The notes under the pieces: model-generated
The model's input: only the letters and a program-made list of their open reading frames with translations
The model's database searches: none
Told to the model about the DNA's origin: nothing
Made by a program: the position numbers and the translations under genes
From: Salinicola halophyticus
Lineage (GTDB): Bacteria > Pseudomonadota > Gammaproteobacteria > Pseudomonadales > Halomonadaceae
Length of the DNA stretch: 64,000 nucleotides
Direction: 5' to 3'
NCBI RefSeq assembly: GCF_003206695.1
Contig: NZ_PZJN01000004.1
Location: 291,570 to 355,569 of the forward strand
Shown here: positions 1 through 8,928 of the stretch, one piece after another
Position numbering within the stretch: the first letter of the stretch is position 1
Layout of the letters: every line of letters starts with the position of its first letter

Positions 1-1388
1 CCCGGCACGAAGCCCAGGATGTCATCACGCCAGACCGGCCGAACGCCGGTATGCGCGGCGAGATGCACCACCGGGCTGTAGCCGCCGGACGTGGCGACGG
101 TATCGCAGCTCAGCGTCTCCACTTCGCCACTGACGCGGAAGCCTTCGATATCGATAGCGCCAATCCGGGCGCCGCTGACGCGATGCCCTTTGCGATCAGC
201 GGTCGCCTCGATGACTGCACTGCCGGTCACGATCCGGATCCCTGCCGCTTTCGCCCGTTCGACAAGCTCGCCGTCCGGGTTGGCGCGAGCGTCGGCGATC
301 GCCACGACCTCGCCGCCAGCGTTCTGCCAGTCCAGCGCCGCCCGATAGGCATGATCGTTGGTGGTGGAAAGCACCAGCCGCTGACCGGGCCGCACGGCAT
401 AGCGCCGGATATAGGTCGACAACGCCCCGGCAACCAGATTGCCCGGCACATCGTTGCCGGCATAGACCAGCGGCCGCTCGTGGGCGCCGCTCGCCAGCAC
501 GACATGCCGCGTCCGCACCCGGTGCAGACGCGAGCGCGACTGTCGACGACCATCCAGGGTTGGCGCCGTGTCACCCAGATGCTCGGTGCGGCGCTCGTGC
601 AGCGTCACGAAGTTGTGATCGAAGTACCCGTTGGCCGTCGTTCGCGGCAGCAACGTGACGTTGTCCATCGCCGCCAGCCGCTCGACGGCATTGCTGGCCC
701 ACTCCGAGGCGGCCATACCGTCGATCGTCTCGCCGCTATCCAGCAGCGAGCCGCCGAAGGTCGGCTGCTCGTCGCACAGAATCACCCGGACGCCACTGCC
801 GGCGGCAACCAGCGCCGACATCAGCCCAGCGGGGCCAGACCCGATCACCAGCACTTCGCAGTGCCGGTTGAGGTGATCGTAGATGTCCGGATCGCTCTCG
901 ATCGGCGCCCGACCCAGCCCGGCCGCCTTGCGGATATATTTCTCGTAGGTCCGCCACATCGAGGCCGGGGCCTTGAAGGTCTTGTAGTAAAACCCGACCG
1001 GCATGAACGGGCCGCCGAACTTGCCGACCAGCCCCATCATGTCGCGCTGGGCGTCCGGCCAGCCGTTGGTACTGCGAGCCGTCAGACCATCGTAGAGCGA
1101 CTGCTGCGTGGCCCGGACATTCGGCACCTGAGCGGCTTCGCTCGCGCCCAGTTGGACGATGGCGTTGGGTTCCTCCGCGCCGGCGGCGACGACACCGCGG
1201 GGGCGCGAGTACTTGAAGCTGCGATTGATGACGTCGACGCCGTTGGCGAGCAGCGCCGAGGCCAACGTATCGCCGGCATACCCCTGGTAAGACTTGCCAT
1301 TGAAGGTAAACGACAATGGCTTGTCGCGATCGATCTGGCTGCCGGCGCCGCTATTCGATGCCAGACGGCAGGGTTGGGAAGCACTCAT
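1..1388 (-). CDS. soxA: Sarcosine oxidase alpha subunit, N-terminal part (cut by window edge)
   Basis: This is the large subunit of heterotetrameric sarcosine oxidase, which oxidatively demethylates sarcosine to glycine and passes the methyl group to tetrahydrofolate or releases it as formaldehyde. About 462 of the usual ~1000 residues lie in the window; the rest continues past position 1. An N-terminal Fer2-like domain (about 25-110) is followed by a dinucleotide-binding fold with GSGPAG at residues 183-188. The start ATG at 1388 overlaps the soxD stop by four bases (ATGA), which indicates translational coupling. Gene order soxB-soxD-soxA is the standard one, and soxG would be expected further left. 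Identification is firm; only the C-terminal half is unseen. Confidence 0.95.
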   Translation of the reverse strand, partial: MSASQPCRLASNSGAGSQIDRDKPLSFTFNGKSYQGYAGDTLASALLANGVDVINRSFKYSRPRGVVAAGAEEPNAIVQLGASEAAQVPNVRATQQSLYDGLTARSTNGWPDAQRDMMGLVGKFGGPFMPVGFYYKTFKAPASMWRTYEKYIRKAAGLGRAPIESDPDIYDHLNRHCEVLVIGSGPAGLMSALVAAGSGVRVILCDEQPTFGGSLLDSGETIDGMAASEWASNAVERLAAMDNVTLLPRTTANGYFDHNFVTLHERRTEHLGDTAPTLDGRRQSRSRLHRVRTRHVVLASGAHERPLVYAGNDVPGNLVAGALSTYIRRYAVRPGQRLVLSTTNDHAYRAALDWQNAGGEVVAIADARANPDGELVERAKAAGIRIVTGSAVIEATADRKGHRVSGARIGAIDIEGFRVSGEVETLSCDTVATSGGYSPVVHLAAHTGVRPVWRDDILGFVP

Positions 1389-1741
1389 GACGGCACTCCC
1401 TGGATCGTCGCGGTGTCAGAGGTTCTGCGCTCGATGTCTCGCTCGGCAAGAGTCGCGGTCTCCGCCGTCACACCGGGCTGCTCGCCCATGCGGTAGGTCT
1501 CCAGAATCGCGTAGCTGCGAGTATCGCGGGTGATATTGAAGAATTTGCGGCAGCCCACCGCATGCACCCACAGTTCGTGGTGCACGCCGCGCGGATTGTC
1601 GCGAAAGAACAGATAGTCGCCCCAGGCATCATCGGAGCTCGCGGTCGGATCCGCCGGCCTCGCGATGTGCGCCTGCCCCTTGGGATGAAACTCCTCCTCC
1701 TCGCGATACTCGGCGCAGTAAGGGCAGTAGATATGAAACAT
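1385..1741 (-). CDS. soxD: Sarcosine oxidase delta subunit
   Basis: This is the small subunit of heterotetrameric sarcosine oxidase (118 aa; the family is usually about 90-120). Near the N-terminus it has the zinc-binding CPYC pair (residues 6-9), followed by a conserved histidine and the late cysteine in VGCRKFF. The protein is acidic around EYREEEEFH. It sits 11 bp downstream of soxB and overlaps soxA by four bases, so the three genes are surely one transcript. Delta is structural: it bridges the alpha and beta subunits. Confidence 0.95.
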   Translation of the reverse strand: MFHIYCPYCAEYREEEEFHPKGQAHIARPADPTASSDDAWGDYLFFRDNPRGVHHELWVHAVGCRKFFNITRDTRSYAILETYRMGEQPGVTAETATLAERDIERRTSDTATIQGVPS

Positions 1742-1752
1742 GGTCTTTCTCC

Positions 1753-3003
1753 TTAATGCGCGACGCCGGCTGCGCCATGTTCGTCAATGAGCGCCCCGGT
1801 CCGGAATCGATCGATCGAGAACGCTGCCGCGATCGGGTGGGCCTGGCCGTGGGCCAGCGTCCAGGCGAAGACGTTGCCGGAACCCGGCGTCGCCTTGAAA
1901 CCACCGGTTCCCCAGCCGCAGTTGAAAAAGAGCCCCTGTACCGGCGTCTTGGAGATGATCGGGCAGGCGTCCGGCGTGGTGTCGACGATGCCGCCCCACT
2001 GTCGATTCATGCGCACCCGGGAGAACATCGGGAACATCTCGATGATCGCCTGCAGGGTGTGCTCGACCACCGAGAAGCTGCCGCGCTGGCCGTAGCCGAG
2101 GTAGCCGTCGATTCCCGCACCAATCACCAGATCGCCCTTATCGGACTGGCTGATATAGCCGTGAACGTGATTCGACATGGTGACGGTATTGAGAATCGGC
2201 TTGAGCGGCTCGGACACCAGCGCCTGCAACGGATGCGACTCCACCGGCAGCTGGAAGCCGGCCATCTTCGCCAGCACGCCCGAGTTGCCGGCGGTGACGC
2301 AGCCCACCGTTCTGGCGCCGATATCGCCGCGGTTGGTATGGACGCCGACGACCTTGCCGTCGACGATCTTGAAGCCCGTGACCTCGGTCTGCTGGAGCAG
2401 GTCGACACCGCGTGCATCGGCACCACGGGCGAATCCCCACGCCACCGCATCGTGCCGGGCCACCCCGCCGCGTGGCTGCCAGGAAGCACCGAGAATCGGA
2501 TAGCGGGCACGCTCGGAGGTATCCAGCGCCGGCTCGATCTCCTTGATCTGCTCCGGCGTAACCACCTCGCCGTCGATGCCGTTGAGGCGATTGGCGTGGA
2601 CGCGGCGCTGGATGTCGCGCATGTCCTGCAAGGTATGGCCGAGGTTGAGCACGCCCCGCTGCGAGAACATCACGTTGTAGTTGAGATCCTGGGAAAGCCC
2701 CTCCCACAACTTCATCGAATGCTCGTAGAGCGCGGCGGATTCATCCCACAGATAGTTCGAGCGCACGATCGTGGTGTTGCGCGCCGTGTTGCCGCCGCCG
2801 AGCCAGCCTTTCTCGATCACCGCCACGTTGGTGATGCCGTGCTGCTTGGCCAGGTAATAGGCGGTGGCCAGCCCATGCCCGCCACCGCCGACGATGATCA
2901 CGTCGTACTCTTTCTTCGGGACCGGGTTACGCCAATGACGCTGCCAGTTCTCGTGATGGCTGAGCGCGTGTTTGACCAGACTGAAACCGGAATAGCGTTG
3001 CAT
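1753..3003 (-). CDS. soxB: Sarcosine oxidase beta subunit
   Basis: This is the FAD-binding catalytic subunit of heterotetrameric sarcosine oxidase (416 aa, normal length), which oxidises sarcosine to an imine. The FAD dinucleotide fold is seen as [17 protein letters not shown] at about residues 35-51, followed by [15 protein letters not shown]. The C-terminal FAD-contact segment is [15 protein letters not shown]. It is the first gene of the minus-strand sox operon. The roughly 200 bp upstream (3004-3212) contain the promoter but no further gene. Together with gbcAB, dgcAB and fdhA in this window, it completes betaine breakdown to glycine. Confidence 0.96.
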   Translation of the reverse strand: MQRYSGFSLVKHALSHHENWQRHWRNPVPKKEYDVIIVGGGGHGLATAYYLAKQHGITNVAVIEKGWLGGGNTARNTTIVRSNYLWDESAALYEHSMKLWEGLSQDLNYNVMFSQRGVLNLGHTLQDMRDIQRRVHANRLNGIDGEVVTPEQIKEIEPALDTSERARYPILGASWQPRGGVARHDAVAWGFARGADARGVDLLQQTEVTGFKIVDGKVVGVHTNRGDIGARTVGCVTAGNSGVLAKMAGFQLPVESHPLQALVSEPLKPILNTVTMSNHVHGYISQSDKGDLVIGAGIDGYLGYGQRGSFSVVEHTLQAIIEMFPMFSRVRMNRQWGGIVDTTPDACPIISKTPVQGLFFNCGWGTGGFKATPGSGNVFAWTLAHGQAHPIAAAFSIDRFRTGALIDEHGAAGVAH

Positions 3004-3212
3004 GAGCCCCTCTCTACGCCACGGCGGACGGCGGCATCGATCGACGGATCGATGATTTTCCGCGATGGTATCGTCCGCTCAGGGGGGCATGATGTTCTGC
3101 GACGTCACGCTCAAGCGTGTTTGCGACATGACAATGCGATTTGCGACAGGAGCGATCGCCCTTTCCATTCGTGAGGCGGTCCGGGCGTCGCCGCGTGGAG
3201 GAGAAAGTAAGG

Positions 3213-4250
3213 CTATTCGGCCACCCGATTTCCCATGGGATTGCCGACAATCTCCGGCATGACCTCCAGGCGCACCGTCGGATCCTCGGGGGGAGTGTCG
3301 ATCCAGTCGAAAAGGCGCGCGATCATCGTGGGAACGTCCTGACGCATCATGATCAGTCGGGGGTGGAAGGCCGCCGCCAGCGGGTCCCAGTCGAAGCAGC
3401 CCATGATGATCTCGTTCATGTTATGTCCTCCAAGACGCAGCCAGCGGACGATACCTTCCAGCGAAATCGTGGAGTTGACGAACATCGCAGCGGGTAATCG
3501 GCCCTCACGATCAACGTAAGCCTCGAGCGCTGCCTGGGCCTTCTCGGCAGCGTAGTCGCAAGGGACGATATCCGTGGGATTCGTGATCAATCCGCGTCTT
3601 TCATGGGCATGGCGAAACCCTTCGATGCGTTCCCGAGTGTTGTGATCCTCGGCTCGCCCACCGATGAACAGCACACGCGTCGAGTCGATCTTCCGCGCCT
3701 CGAGCCGGTCGAGTAGCGCATCGGTCAAGCGGCGTGCGCCCTCGCGATTGGCGGATATCACCGACGGCGCGGCCGTGCCGGGTAGATCGAGATTGAGACT
3801 GGAGATACCCGCCGCGCTGCACATCTCGGCGATGACGTCCGGGTTCGTTGCTCCGGTACAGATCAGATGTTCGACGCGGTAGGCCAGCATCATTCTGGCC
3901 GCCTCGCGCTCCTGGTCCGGGTCACGATTGGTACAGGAAACGATGGCGAAAATGCCGCGCCGTCGGGCCTCGGCTTCGAATATCTGGGCAATCGAGCTGA
4001 AATAGCGATTGTCGTACAGCGGCAGGATCATGCCGAGAATGCCGGAGCGATCACGTCGCAGCGCTCGCGCCTGCATATTGGTCGAATATCCCTCACGCTC
4101 GGCCAGATCCAGGATTCGTCGCGCCAACTTGCGGCTGATCCGGCGCTGCTGCCACGTTCCGTTCAAGACGGCACTGACGGTACTGGGTGAGGATTTCGCC
4201 AGTCTGGCGAGATCATAGATCGTCAGCTTTCTGGATTGCTCGATCGACAC
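3213..4250 (-). CDS. LacI-family transcriptional regulator of the adjacent sugar operon
   Basis: This DNA-binding regulator has an N-terminal LacI helix-turn-helix (TIYDLARLAKSSPSTVSAVLNG) and a periplasmic-binding-protein-like effector domain. I chose the GTG at 4250, giving 345 aa, because AAAGAGAGG lies just upstream and the helix-turn-helix then starts near residue 9, as is normal. A longer reading to 4331 exists but would run into the operator region. It is divergent from the binding-protein gene at 4403, with a LacI-type palindrome at 4314-4329 between them. It therefore most likely represses that operon and perhaps itself. The ligand is unknown. Confidence 0.9.
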   Translation of the reverse strand: MSIEQSRKLTIYDLARLAKSSPSTVSAVLNGTWQQRRISRKLARRILDLAEREGYSTNMQARALRRDRSGILGMILPLYDNRYFSSIAQIFEAEARRRGIFAIVSCTNRDPDQEREAARMMLAYRVEHLICTGATNPDVIAEMCSAAGISSLNLDLPGTAAPSVISANREGARRLTDALLDRLEARKIDSTRVLFIGGRAEDHNTRERIEGFRHAHERRGLITNPTDIVPCDYAAEKAQAALEAYVDREGRLPAAMFVNSTISLEGIVRWLRLGGHNMNEIIMGCFDWDPLAAAFHPRLIMMRQDVPTMIARLFDWIDTPPEDPTVRLEVMPEIVGNPMGNRVAE

Positions 4251-4283
4251 TGGGGCCCTCTCTTTTAATAGATCAAAGTAGCA

Positions 4284-4312
4284 TTGACCTGATCGGCATA
4301 GAAACGAATAGT
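4284..4312 (+). promoter_or_regulatory. Sigma-70-like promoter of the sugar ABC operon
   Basis: TTGACC at 4284-4289 (5 of 6 to consensus) is followed by a 17-bp spacer and AATAGT at 4307-4312 (4 of 6). It points toward the binding-protein gene at 4403. The LacI-type palindrome begins two bases after the -10 box, which is the normal geometry for repression. Transcription start mapping has not been done, so this is a prediction. Confidence 0.5.
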
Positions 4313-4313
4313 T

Positions 4314-4329
4314 GCACAACCGATTGCGC
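4314..4329. promoter_or_regulatory. LacI/GalR-type operator
   Basis: GCACAACCGATTGCGC is a 16-bp imperfect palindrome (12 of 16 symmetric positions). It has the central CG and the CAAnCGnTTG core typical of LacI/GalR-family operators such as PurR sites. It lies between the divergent LacI-type regulator and the transport operon, just downstream of the predicted -10 box. Confidence 0.6.
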
Positions 4330-4402
4330 ATTCATAAGCGACTTTGGTAAAGACCGCTGAACAGGGCTGCGCTGTCGGACCACTAACGATGGGGAACCGA
4401 TC

Positions 4403-5389
4403 ATGAAACGCAATTTGTATCTCGCCGCGACCGTCCTCGCGGGCGTTGTCGGCGGCGCTGGCATGGCGCAGGCTCAAGACAAACCCACCATTGCGGTCGT
4501 GGCCAAGGTTGGCGGAATACCGTGGTTCAATGCCATGGAAAAGGGCATCGAGGAGATGGGAGACGAACTCGGCGTCGACGCCTACATGATCGGCCCGACC
4601 AGCGCCGACCCCGCGCTGCAGGTGCGTGCCGTCGAAGACCTCATCGCTCGCGGCGTGGATGTCATCGGGGTGGTCCCCAATGATCGCGAGGTGCTGGAGC
4701 CGGTACTCAAGAAGGCGCGCGACCAGGGCATCATCGTCCTCACTCACGAAAGCCCTGACTCTGAAAATATCGACTACGACTTCGAGATGATCTCTGCCCA
4801 GCAATTGGGTGAAGAGCATGCCAAGCTGCTCGCCGACACCACCGGCTGCGAAGGCTCTTATGCCGTCTTTGTCGGCGGACTCAACGTACCGGCCCACAAC
4901 GCCTGGGCCGATGCTGCGGTGAACTGGCTGGCCGAGCACTGTCCCGACATGAAGCAAGCGGCCGATCGTTTCGGTGTCGCCGAGAGCGTCGACGACAGCC
5001 GCAATACCACGCTGGATCTGATTCGCGCCCATCCGGACCTGGCCGGCATCATGTCCTTCGGCAGCCAGGGCACCATTGGTGCCGCCCGAGCCGTCAAGGA
5101 GCGAGGTCTGGCCGGGGACATCAAGGTCATGGGTCTGTTCTCCCCCGGCCAGGGTCGCCGTCTGGTTCATGAAGGCGTCATCACCGGCGGCTTCCAGTGG
5201 AGTCCGCTGGAAGCCGGCAAGGCCTTCGTCGCACTTGGCGACAAACTCTACGAAGGCGGCGAGATCGCCGATGGCGACGATCTGCCGGTGCTGGGTAAAG
5301 TTCATCTCGACGGCCATACCCTCTTCGCTTCCAAGCCGCTGGAGCTGAACGAAAAGACGGTTGACGAGCTGGCCGAACTCGGTCTTTGA
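4403..5389 (+). CDS. Sugar ABC transporter substrate-binding protein (LsrB/RhaS-like)
   Basis: This periplasmic solute-binding protein (328 aa) belongs to the periplasmic-binding-protein type I family that includes ribose, rhamnose and AI-2 binders. A clear Sec signal ends at AQAQD (about residue 25). The mature protein starts TIAVVAKVGGIPWFNAME, the pattern of the LsrB/rhamnose-binding group, and has the domain motifs VIGVVPNDREV and GIMSFGSQG. It is the first gene of a five-gene operon with ATPase, two permeases and a kinase. Substrate specificity cannot be read from sequence. The kinase partner argues for a sugar or polyol that is phosphorylated after entry. Confidence 0.9.
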   Translation: MKRNLYLAATVLAGVVGGAGMAQAQDKPTIAVVAKVGGIPWFNAMEKGIEEMGDELGVDAYMIGPTSADPALQVRAVEDLIARGVDVIGVVPNDREVLEPVLKKARDQGIIVLTHESPDSENIDYDFEMISAQQLGEEHAKLLADTTGCEGSYAVFVGGLNVPAHNAWADAAVNWLAEHCPDMKQAADRFGVAESVDDSRNTTLDLIRAHPDLAGIMSFGSQGTIGAARAVKERGLAGDIKVMGLFSPGQGRRLVHEGVITGGFQWSPLEAGKAFVALGDKLYEGGEIADGDDLPVLGKVHLDGHTLFASKPLELNEKTVDELAELGL

Positions 5390-5461
5390 CGCGGCTGCAC
5401 AACCATGGCCGCGCGATATCCGCGCAGCCTTTCTTCATCTTGCCTTCCGGGAGAGACAGCG

Positions 5462-6952
5462 ATGGATGACATCGCACTGCGGGCGGAGCACGTCAGCAAG
5501 ATATTCGGCCAGAGCCGTGTACTCGATGACGTCTCCTTCGAGCTTCGCCGCGGCGAAGTGCTCTGCCTCGCCGGCGAGAACGGCTGCGGCAAAAGCACGT
5601 TGATCAAGATACTCAACGGGGTCTACACGCCGGAAGCGGGCGCGGCGTTCTCGTTCGGTAACGCCGACGCCGTGAGCCGCATCACCCCTCACGACGCCCG
5701 CTCGCTCGGGATCCATGTCATCTGGCAGGATCTGGCGCTTTTCCCGCATCTGAGCGTTGCCGAGAACATCGTCTTCGACGATTACGTGGCCAGCCCTTTC
5801 CGACCACTCTCCCGACGAGCCGCCCGCCAAGAGGCTCTTGCGGTGATCGAACGACTCGGGGTTCCGCTCGACCCCGATAGCCGCGTCGAGGATCTCTCCA
5901 TCGCGCGACGCCAGTTGGTCGCCATCTGCCGGGTTCTGCGCGCCGGTGCTCGAATCGTGTTCATGGACGAGCCCACGGCATCGCTGACCCGCAACGAAGT
6001 GCAGACGCTCCTGGAGATCACGCGTTCGCTCTCGGCGCAGGGAATCTCCATCGTCTTCGTTAGTCATCGGCTGTCGGAGGTATTGGCGGTCTGTCAGCGA
6101 GTGACCGTGCTGCGCAACGGTGCCCTGGTCGGTACCTACTCGACCGAGGGCATGACTCAAACTCGGCTGTCGCAACTGATGACCGGCCGCGAACTGATGC
6201 TCACTCCACGCCATGCCGCCTGCTCGGGCGACCCCGTGCTCGAACTGCGCGACCTGAGCCGTACCGGCGAGTTCGAGGACGTTTCCCTGACGCTGCATCG
6301 CGGCGAGATACTGGGCCTTACCGGGCTACTGGGCGCAGGACGTACAGAGCTCGCCCACGTTTTGTTCGGCATGAACCGCCCCACCGGGGGCGAACTGCTC
6401 AAGAACGGCAAGCCGCTCACGCTGCGCTCCAACCGGGATGCGATCCGTAACGGCATCGCCTACGTCTCCGAGGACCGCCTGCGCCTAGGGCTAGTTCAAA
6501 ACCAGTCGATCAACATGAATACCGCCGTAACGGTACTGGACGAGCTGGAAAAGCCCCGGGGCTTCCTCTCTCCACAACGCCTTCGCGGGCTGACCGCCGA
6601 TTGGATCCGGCGTCTCGGCACCAAGGTCAGCGACGCCGAACTCGCGGTCTCTTCACTCTCCGGTGGCAACCAGCAGCGGATCGTGCTGGCCAAGTGGCTG
6701 GCGACTAAGCCTGACGTGCTGATTCTCGACTGCCCCACGGTGGGCGTCGACGTGGGCGCCAAGGCAGGCATCTTCGAAATCATTCGGCAACTGGCCGACG
6801 AGGGCATGTCGATCATTCTCATTTCGGACGAGGCCGGCGAGATATGGATGAACTCAGATCGCGTCGTGGTACTCAAGGCGGGCCGAATCAGCCGGGAACT
6901 CACACCGGATGCTACCACCGAGGCATCGCTCGAGGAGATCATCAATGCGTAG
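5462..6952 (+). CDS. Sugar ABC transporter ATP-binding protein (RbsA/LsrA-like, two ATPase domains)
   Basis: This 496-aa ATPase drives the sugar importer and has two fused nucleotide-binding domains. The first carries the Walker A GENGCGKST and Walker B IVFMDEPTAS. The second has the degenerate Walker A GLLGAGRTE usual for this family and the signature LSGGNQQR. The start at 5462 (MDDIALRAEH) is preferred over a reading from 5405 because GGGAGAGAC lies upstream and the domain begins normally there. It overlaps the following permease by eight bases. Confidence 0.94.
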   Translation: MDDIALRAEHVSKIFGQSRVLDDVSFELRRGEVLCLAGENGCGKSTLIKILNGVYTPEAGAAFSFGNADAVSRITPHDARSLGIHVIWQDLALFPHLSVAENIVFDDYVASPFRPLSRRAARQEALAVIERLGVPLDPDSRVEDLSIARRQLVAICRVLRAGARIVFMDEPTASLTRNEVQTLLEITRSLSAQGISIVFVSHRLSEVLAVCQRVTVLRNGALVGTYSTEGMTQTRLSQLMTGRELMLTPRHAACSGDPVLELRDLSRTGEFEDVSLTLHRGEILGLTGLLGAGRTELAHVLFGMNRPTGGELLKNGKPLTLRSNRDAIRNGIAYVSEDRLRLGLVQNQSINMNTAVTVLDELEKPRGFLSPQRLRGLTADWIRRLGTKVSDAELAVSSLSGGNQQRIVLAKWLATKPDVLILDCPTVGVDVGAKAGIFEIIRQLADEGMSIILISDEAGEIWMNSDRVVVLKAGRISRELTPDATTEASLEEIINA

Positions 6953-7937
6953 ATTGCACCTTGGCACCGAGGGCGTGCTGGCCGCGATCATCGTGGCACT
7001 TTGTGTCCTCCTCGGGCTGACCACGGATACGTTCCTGACGACGCAGAACCTGTTCGACCTGCTCAACAACCAGTCCGTGAACATGATCTTCGCCGTCGGG
7101 CTAGTGGTGGTACTTATCGCCGGCGGCATCGACATCTCGTTCGCGGTGGCGGCGTCGGTGGTGCAGTACGTGGTCATGACGCTATTGATCGATCACATGG
7201 GTGGTGGCAGCTGGTTGCTTGGCATCGTGCTGTCGATGACCGTGGGTAGCCTTCTCGGTCTGGTCAATGCCTTCCTGATTCACCGTTTTCGCATCGTCTC
7301 GATCATCGTCACCATCGGCACCTTCAACCTCTATTTCGGCCTGCTGATGGTCTTCACCGGCGGAGTCTCGATCTACGATGTACCCGACTGGCTCTACTAT
7401 TCGGTACCCCTGATCGACCTGCCCGCCTCACGCGGCAGCGCGACACTATATCTTCCTGTCGCGGTGATGGTTGCGATGAGCCTGGCCACCGGATTCATTC
7501 TCACCCGGACCGGTTTCGGTCGCGCCATTTACGGTTTCGGCTCAAGCCCCGAAGCGGCCAGACGCTCGGGTGTACGGGTGGGAATGGTCCACGCTTTCGC
7601 CTACGGCTGGCTGGGTCTCTGCGCCGGCGTCGCCGGACTGATGCAGGCCCACATCGTGCAGGAGGTGGTCCCCAATGCCCTGATCGGCCAGGAGCTACCG
7701 ATTCTCGCGGCCGTGGTCCTCGGCGGCGCGACGCTTGGTGGCGGACGCGGCTCGGTGACCGGTGCGCTGCTCGGCGTGCTGCTGCTGGCGGTGGTACAGA
7801 ACGGGCTCAATCTGCTCGGCGTGACACCCTACGCCTTCCGCATGATCGTCGGCTTCATCATTCTCGTCGCGATCACCTGCAGCAATCTCGACAAGCTGTT
7901 GCCCCGTCGCGCGGTTTCCCAGGAGGCAAACTCATGA
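6945..7937 (+). CDS. Sugar ABC transporter permease 1
   Basis: This integral-membrane permease of the RbsC/LsrC family (330 aa) has about eight to ten hydrophobic segments. The conserved cytoplasmic loop is GFGSSPEAARRSGVRVG. The ATG at 6945 lies inside the end of the ATPase gene (8-bp overlap) after GAGGAGATC and is preferred to the TTG/ATG further up. The importer has two different permeases (this and the next gene), so the membrane part is a heterodimer, as in Lsr, Ara-type and rhamnose importers. Confidence 0.92.
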   Translation: MRRLHLGTEGVLAAIIVALCVLLGLTTDTFLTTQNLFDLLNNQSVNMIFAVGLVVVLIAGGIDISFAVAASVVQYVVMTLLIDHMGGGSWLLGIVLSMTVGSLLGLVNAFLIHRFRIVSIIVTIGTFNLYFGLLMVFTGGVSIYDVPDWLYYSVPLIDLPASRGSATLYLPVAVMVAMSLATGFILTRTGFGRAIYGFGSSPEAARRSGVRVGMVHAFAYGWLGLCAGVAGLMQAHIVQEVVPNALIGQELPILAAVVLGGATLGGGRGSVTGALLGVLLLAVVQNGLNLLGVTPYAFRMIVGFIILVAITCSNLDKLLPRRAVSQEANS

Positions 7938-8917
7938 GCTCCGCATCCGCCCCCCGTCGAGCCTTTCGTCCTGGCGCCGACACTCTCGAAATCGGCATCA
8001 TGGCGCTGCTGCTCGTGGCGAGTTTCTCGTTCTTCGCATTGATGGCGCCCGGATTCCTGAGCGCGGTCAACGTTCGCTCGATGGCCGTACAGCTACCGGA
8101 GCTCGGTCTTCTTTCGCTGGCCATGCTCGTGCCGATCATCTCCGGCGGTCTGAACCTGGCGGTGACGTTCACCGCCAACATCGCGGGGCTGACCACGGCC
8201 TGGCTGGTGCAGAACGCCCTCGGTGATGCCGGCGCGCTCGGCATCATTGCGGGTATCGGCGCCGGCCTCGGCGTGGGCAGCGCGGCCGGATTTCTGATCG
8301 GCGTCATCGTCGCGAGAGTTGGCGCCCACCCGATTCTGGTCTCGCTGGGCGCGATGATCTTCCTCCAGGGGCTGGGGGAGTTTCTGACCCGAGGCGGCGG
8401 CATCTCCGGCATGCCGGCCGGCTTCCAGTGGCTCGGCAGCGGCAGTTTGATCGGTATTCCCATTCCCATGCTGATCTTTCTGCTGACCGCGGGCGGACTC
8501 GCCTACTTCATGCAGTTCACCCGTACCGGATTCTCGATCCACATGATCGGCTCCAATTTGCGTGCCACCGAATACTCGGGGATCGACGTGCGGCGGGTGC
8601 TGATCGTGCTTTATACCCTCTCCGGGTTGCTGGCCGCGATCGCCGGCATGGTGATGCTGGCGCGTTTCAATTCGGTACGCGTTGGCCATGGCGAAAGCTA
8701 CCTGCTGATCACGGTCCTGGCCTGTTTTCTCGCCGGCGCCAATCCGTTCGGCGGCTTCGGACGCGTGCTGCCGCTGGTACTGGGTCTGATGAGCCTTCAG
8801 GTGATCGCCTCGGGCATGAACCTGATGGGCGCCAGCCAGCACCTTGCCACCGCCGTCTGGGGTGCGTTCCTGATCGTCGTGATGACGCTGCGCATGCCCT
8901 TTCTTAAACGCTCTTGA
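7934..8917 (+). CDS. Sugar ABC transporter permease 2
   Basis: This is the second RbsC-type permease (327 aa), with multiple membrane segments. The conserved loop HMIGSNLRATEYSGIDVRR contacts the ATPase. It overlaps permease 1 by four bases (ATGA) and is followed 11 bp later by the kinase gene, so it is co-transcribed with both. The sequence differs clearly from permease 1, so this is not a recent duplication. Confidence 0.92.
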   Translation: MSSASAPRRAFRPGADTLEIGIMALLLVASFSFFALMAPGFLSAVNVRSMAVQLPELGLLSLAMLVPIISGGLNLAVTFTANIAGLTTAWLVQNALGDAGALGIIAGIGAGLGVGSAAGFLIGVIVARVGAHPILVSLGAMIFLQGLGEFLTRGGGISGMPAGFQWLGSGSLIGIPIPMLIFLLTAGGLAYFMQFTRTGFSIHMIGSNLRATEYSGIDVRRVLIVLYTLSGLLAAIAGMVMLARFNSVRVGHGESYLLITVLACFLAGANPFGGFGRVLPLVLGLMSLQVIASGMNLMGASQHLATAVWGAFLIVVMTLRMPFLKRS

Positions 8918-8928
8918 ACAGGCCGACC

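Noticed and set aside
51-1496. Long plus-strand open frame over soxA/soxD
   Set aside because: Histidine/arginine-rich shadow of the minus-strand sox genes; no ribosome-binding site or family motif.
1756-3174. Plus-strand open frame over soxB
   Set aside because: Antisense shadow in GC-rich DNA; the minus strand encodes a clear FAD oxidase.
6154-6500. Second ATPase domain of the sugar importer has a non-canonical Walker A
   Set aside because: A degenerate second P-loop (GLLGAGRTE) is normal in RbsA/LsrA-type fused ATPases.
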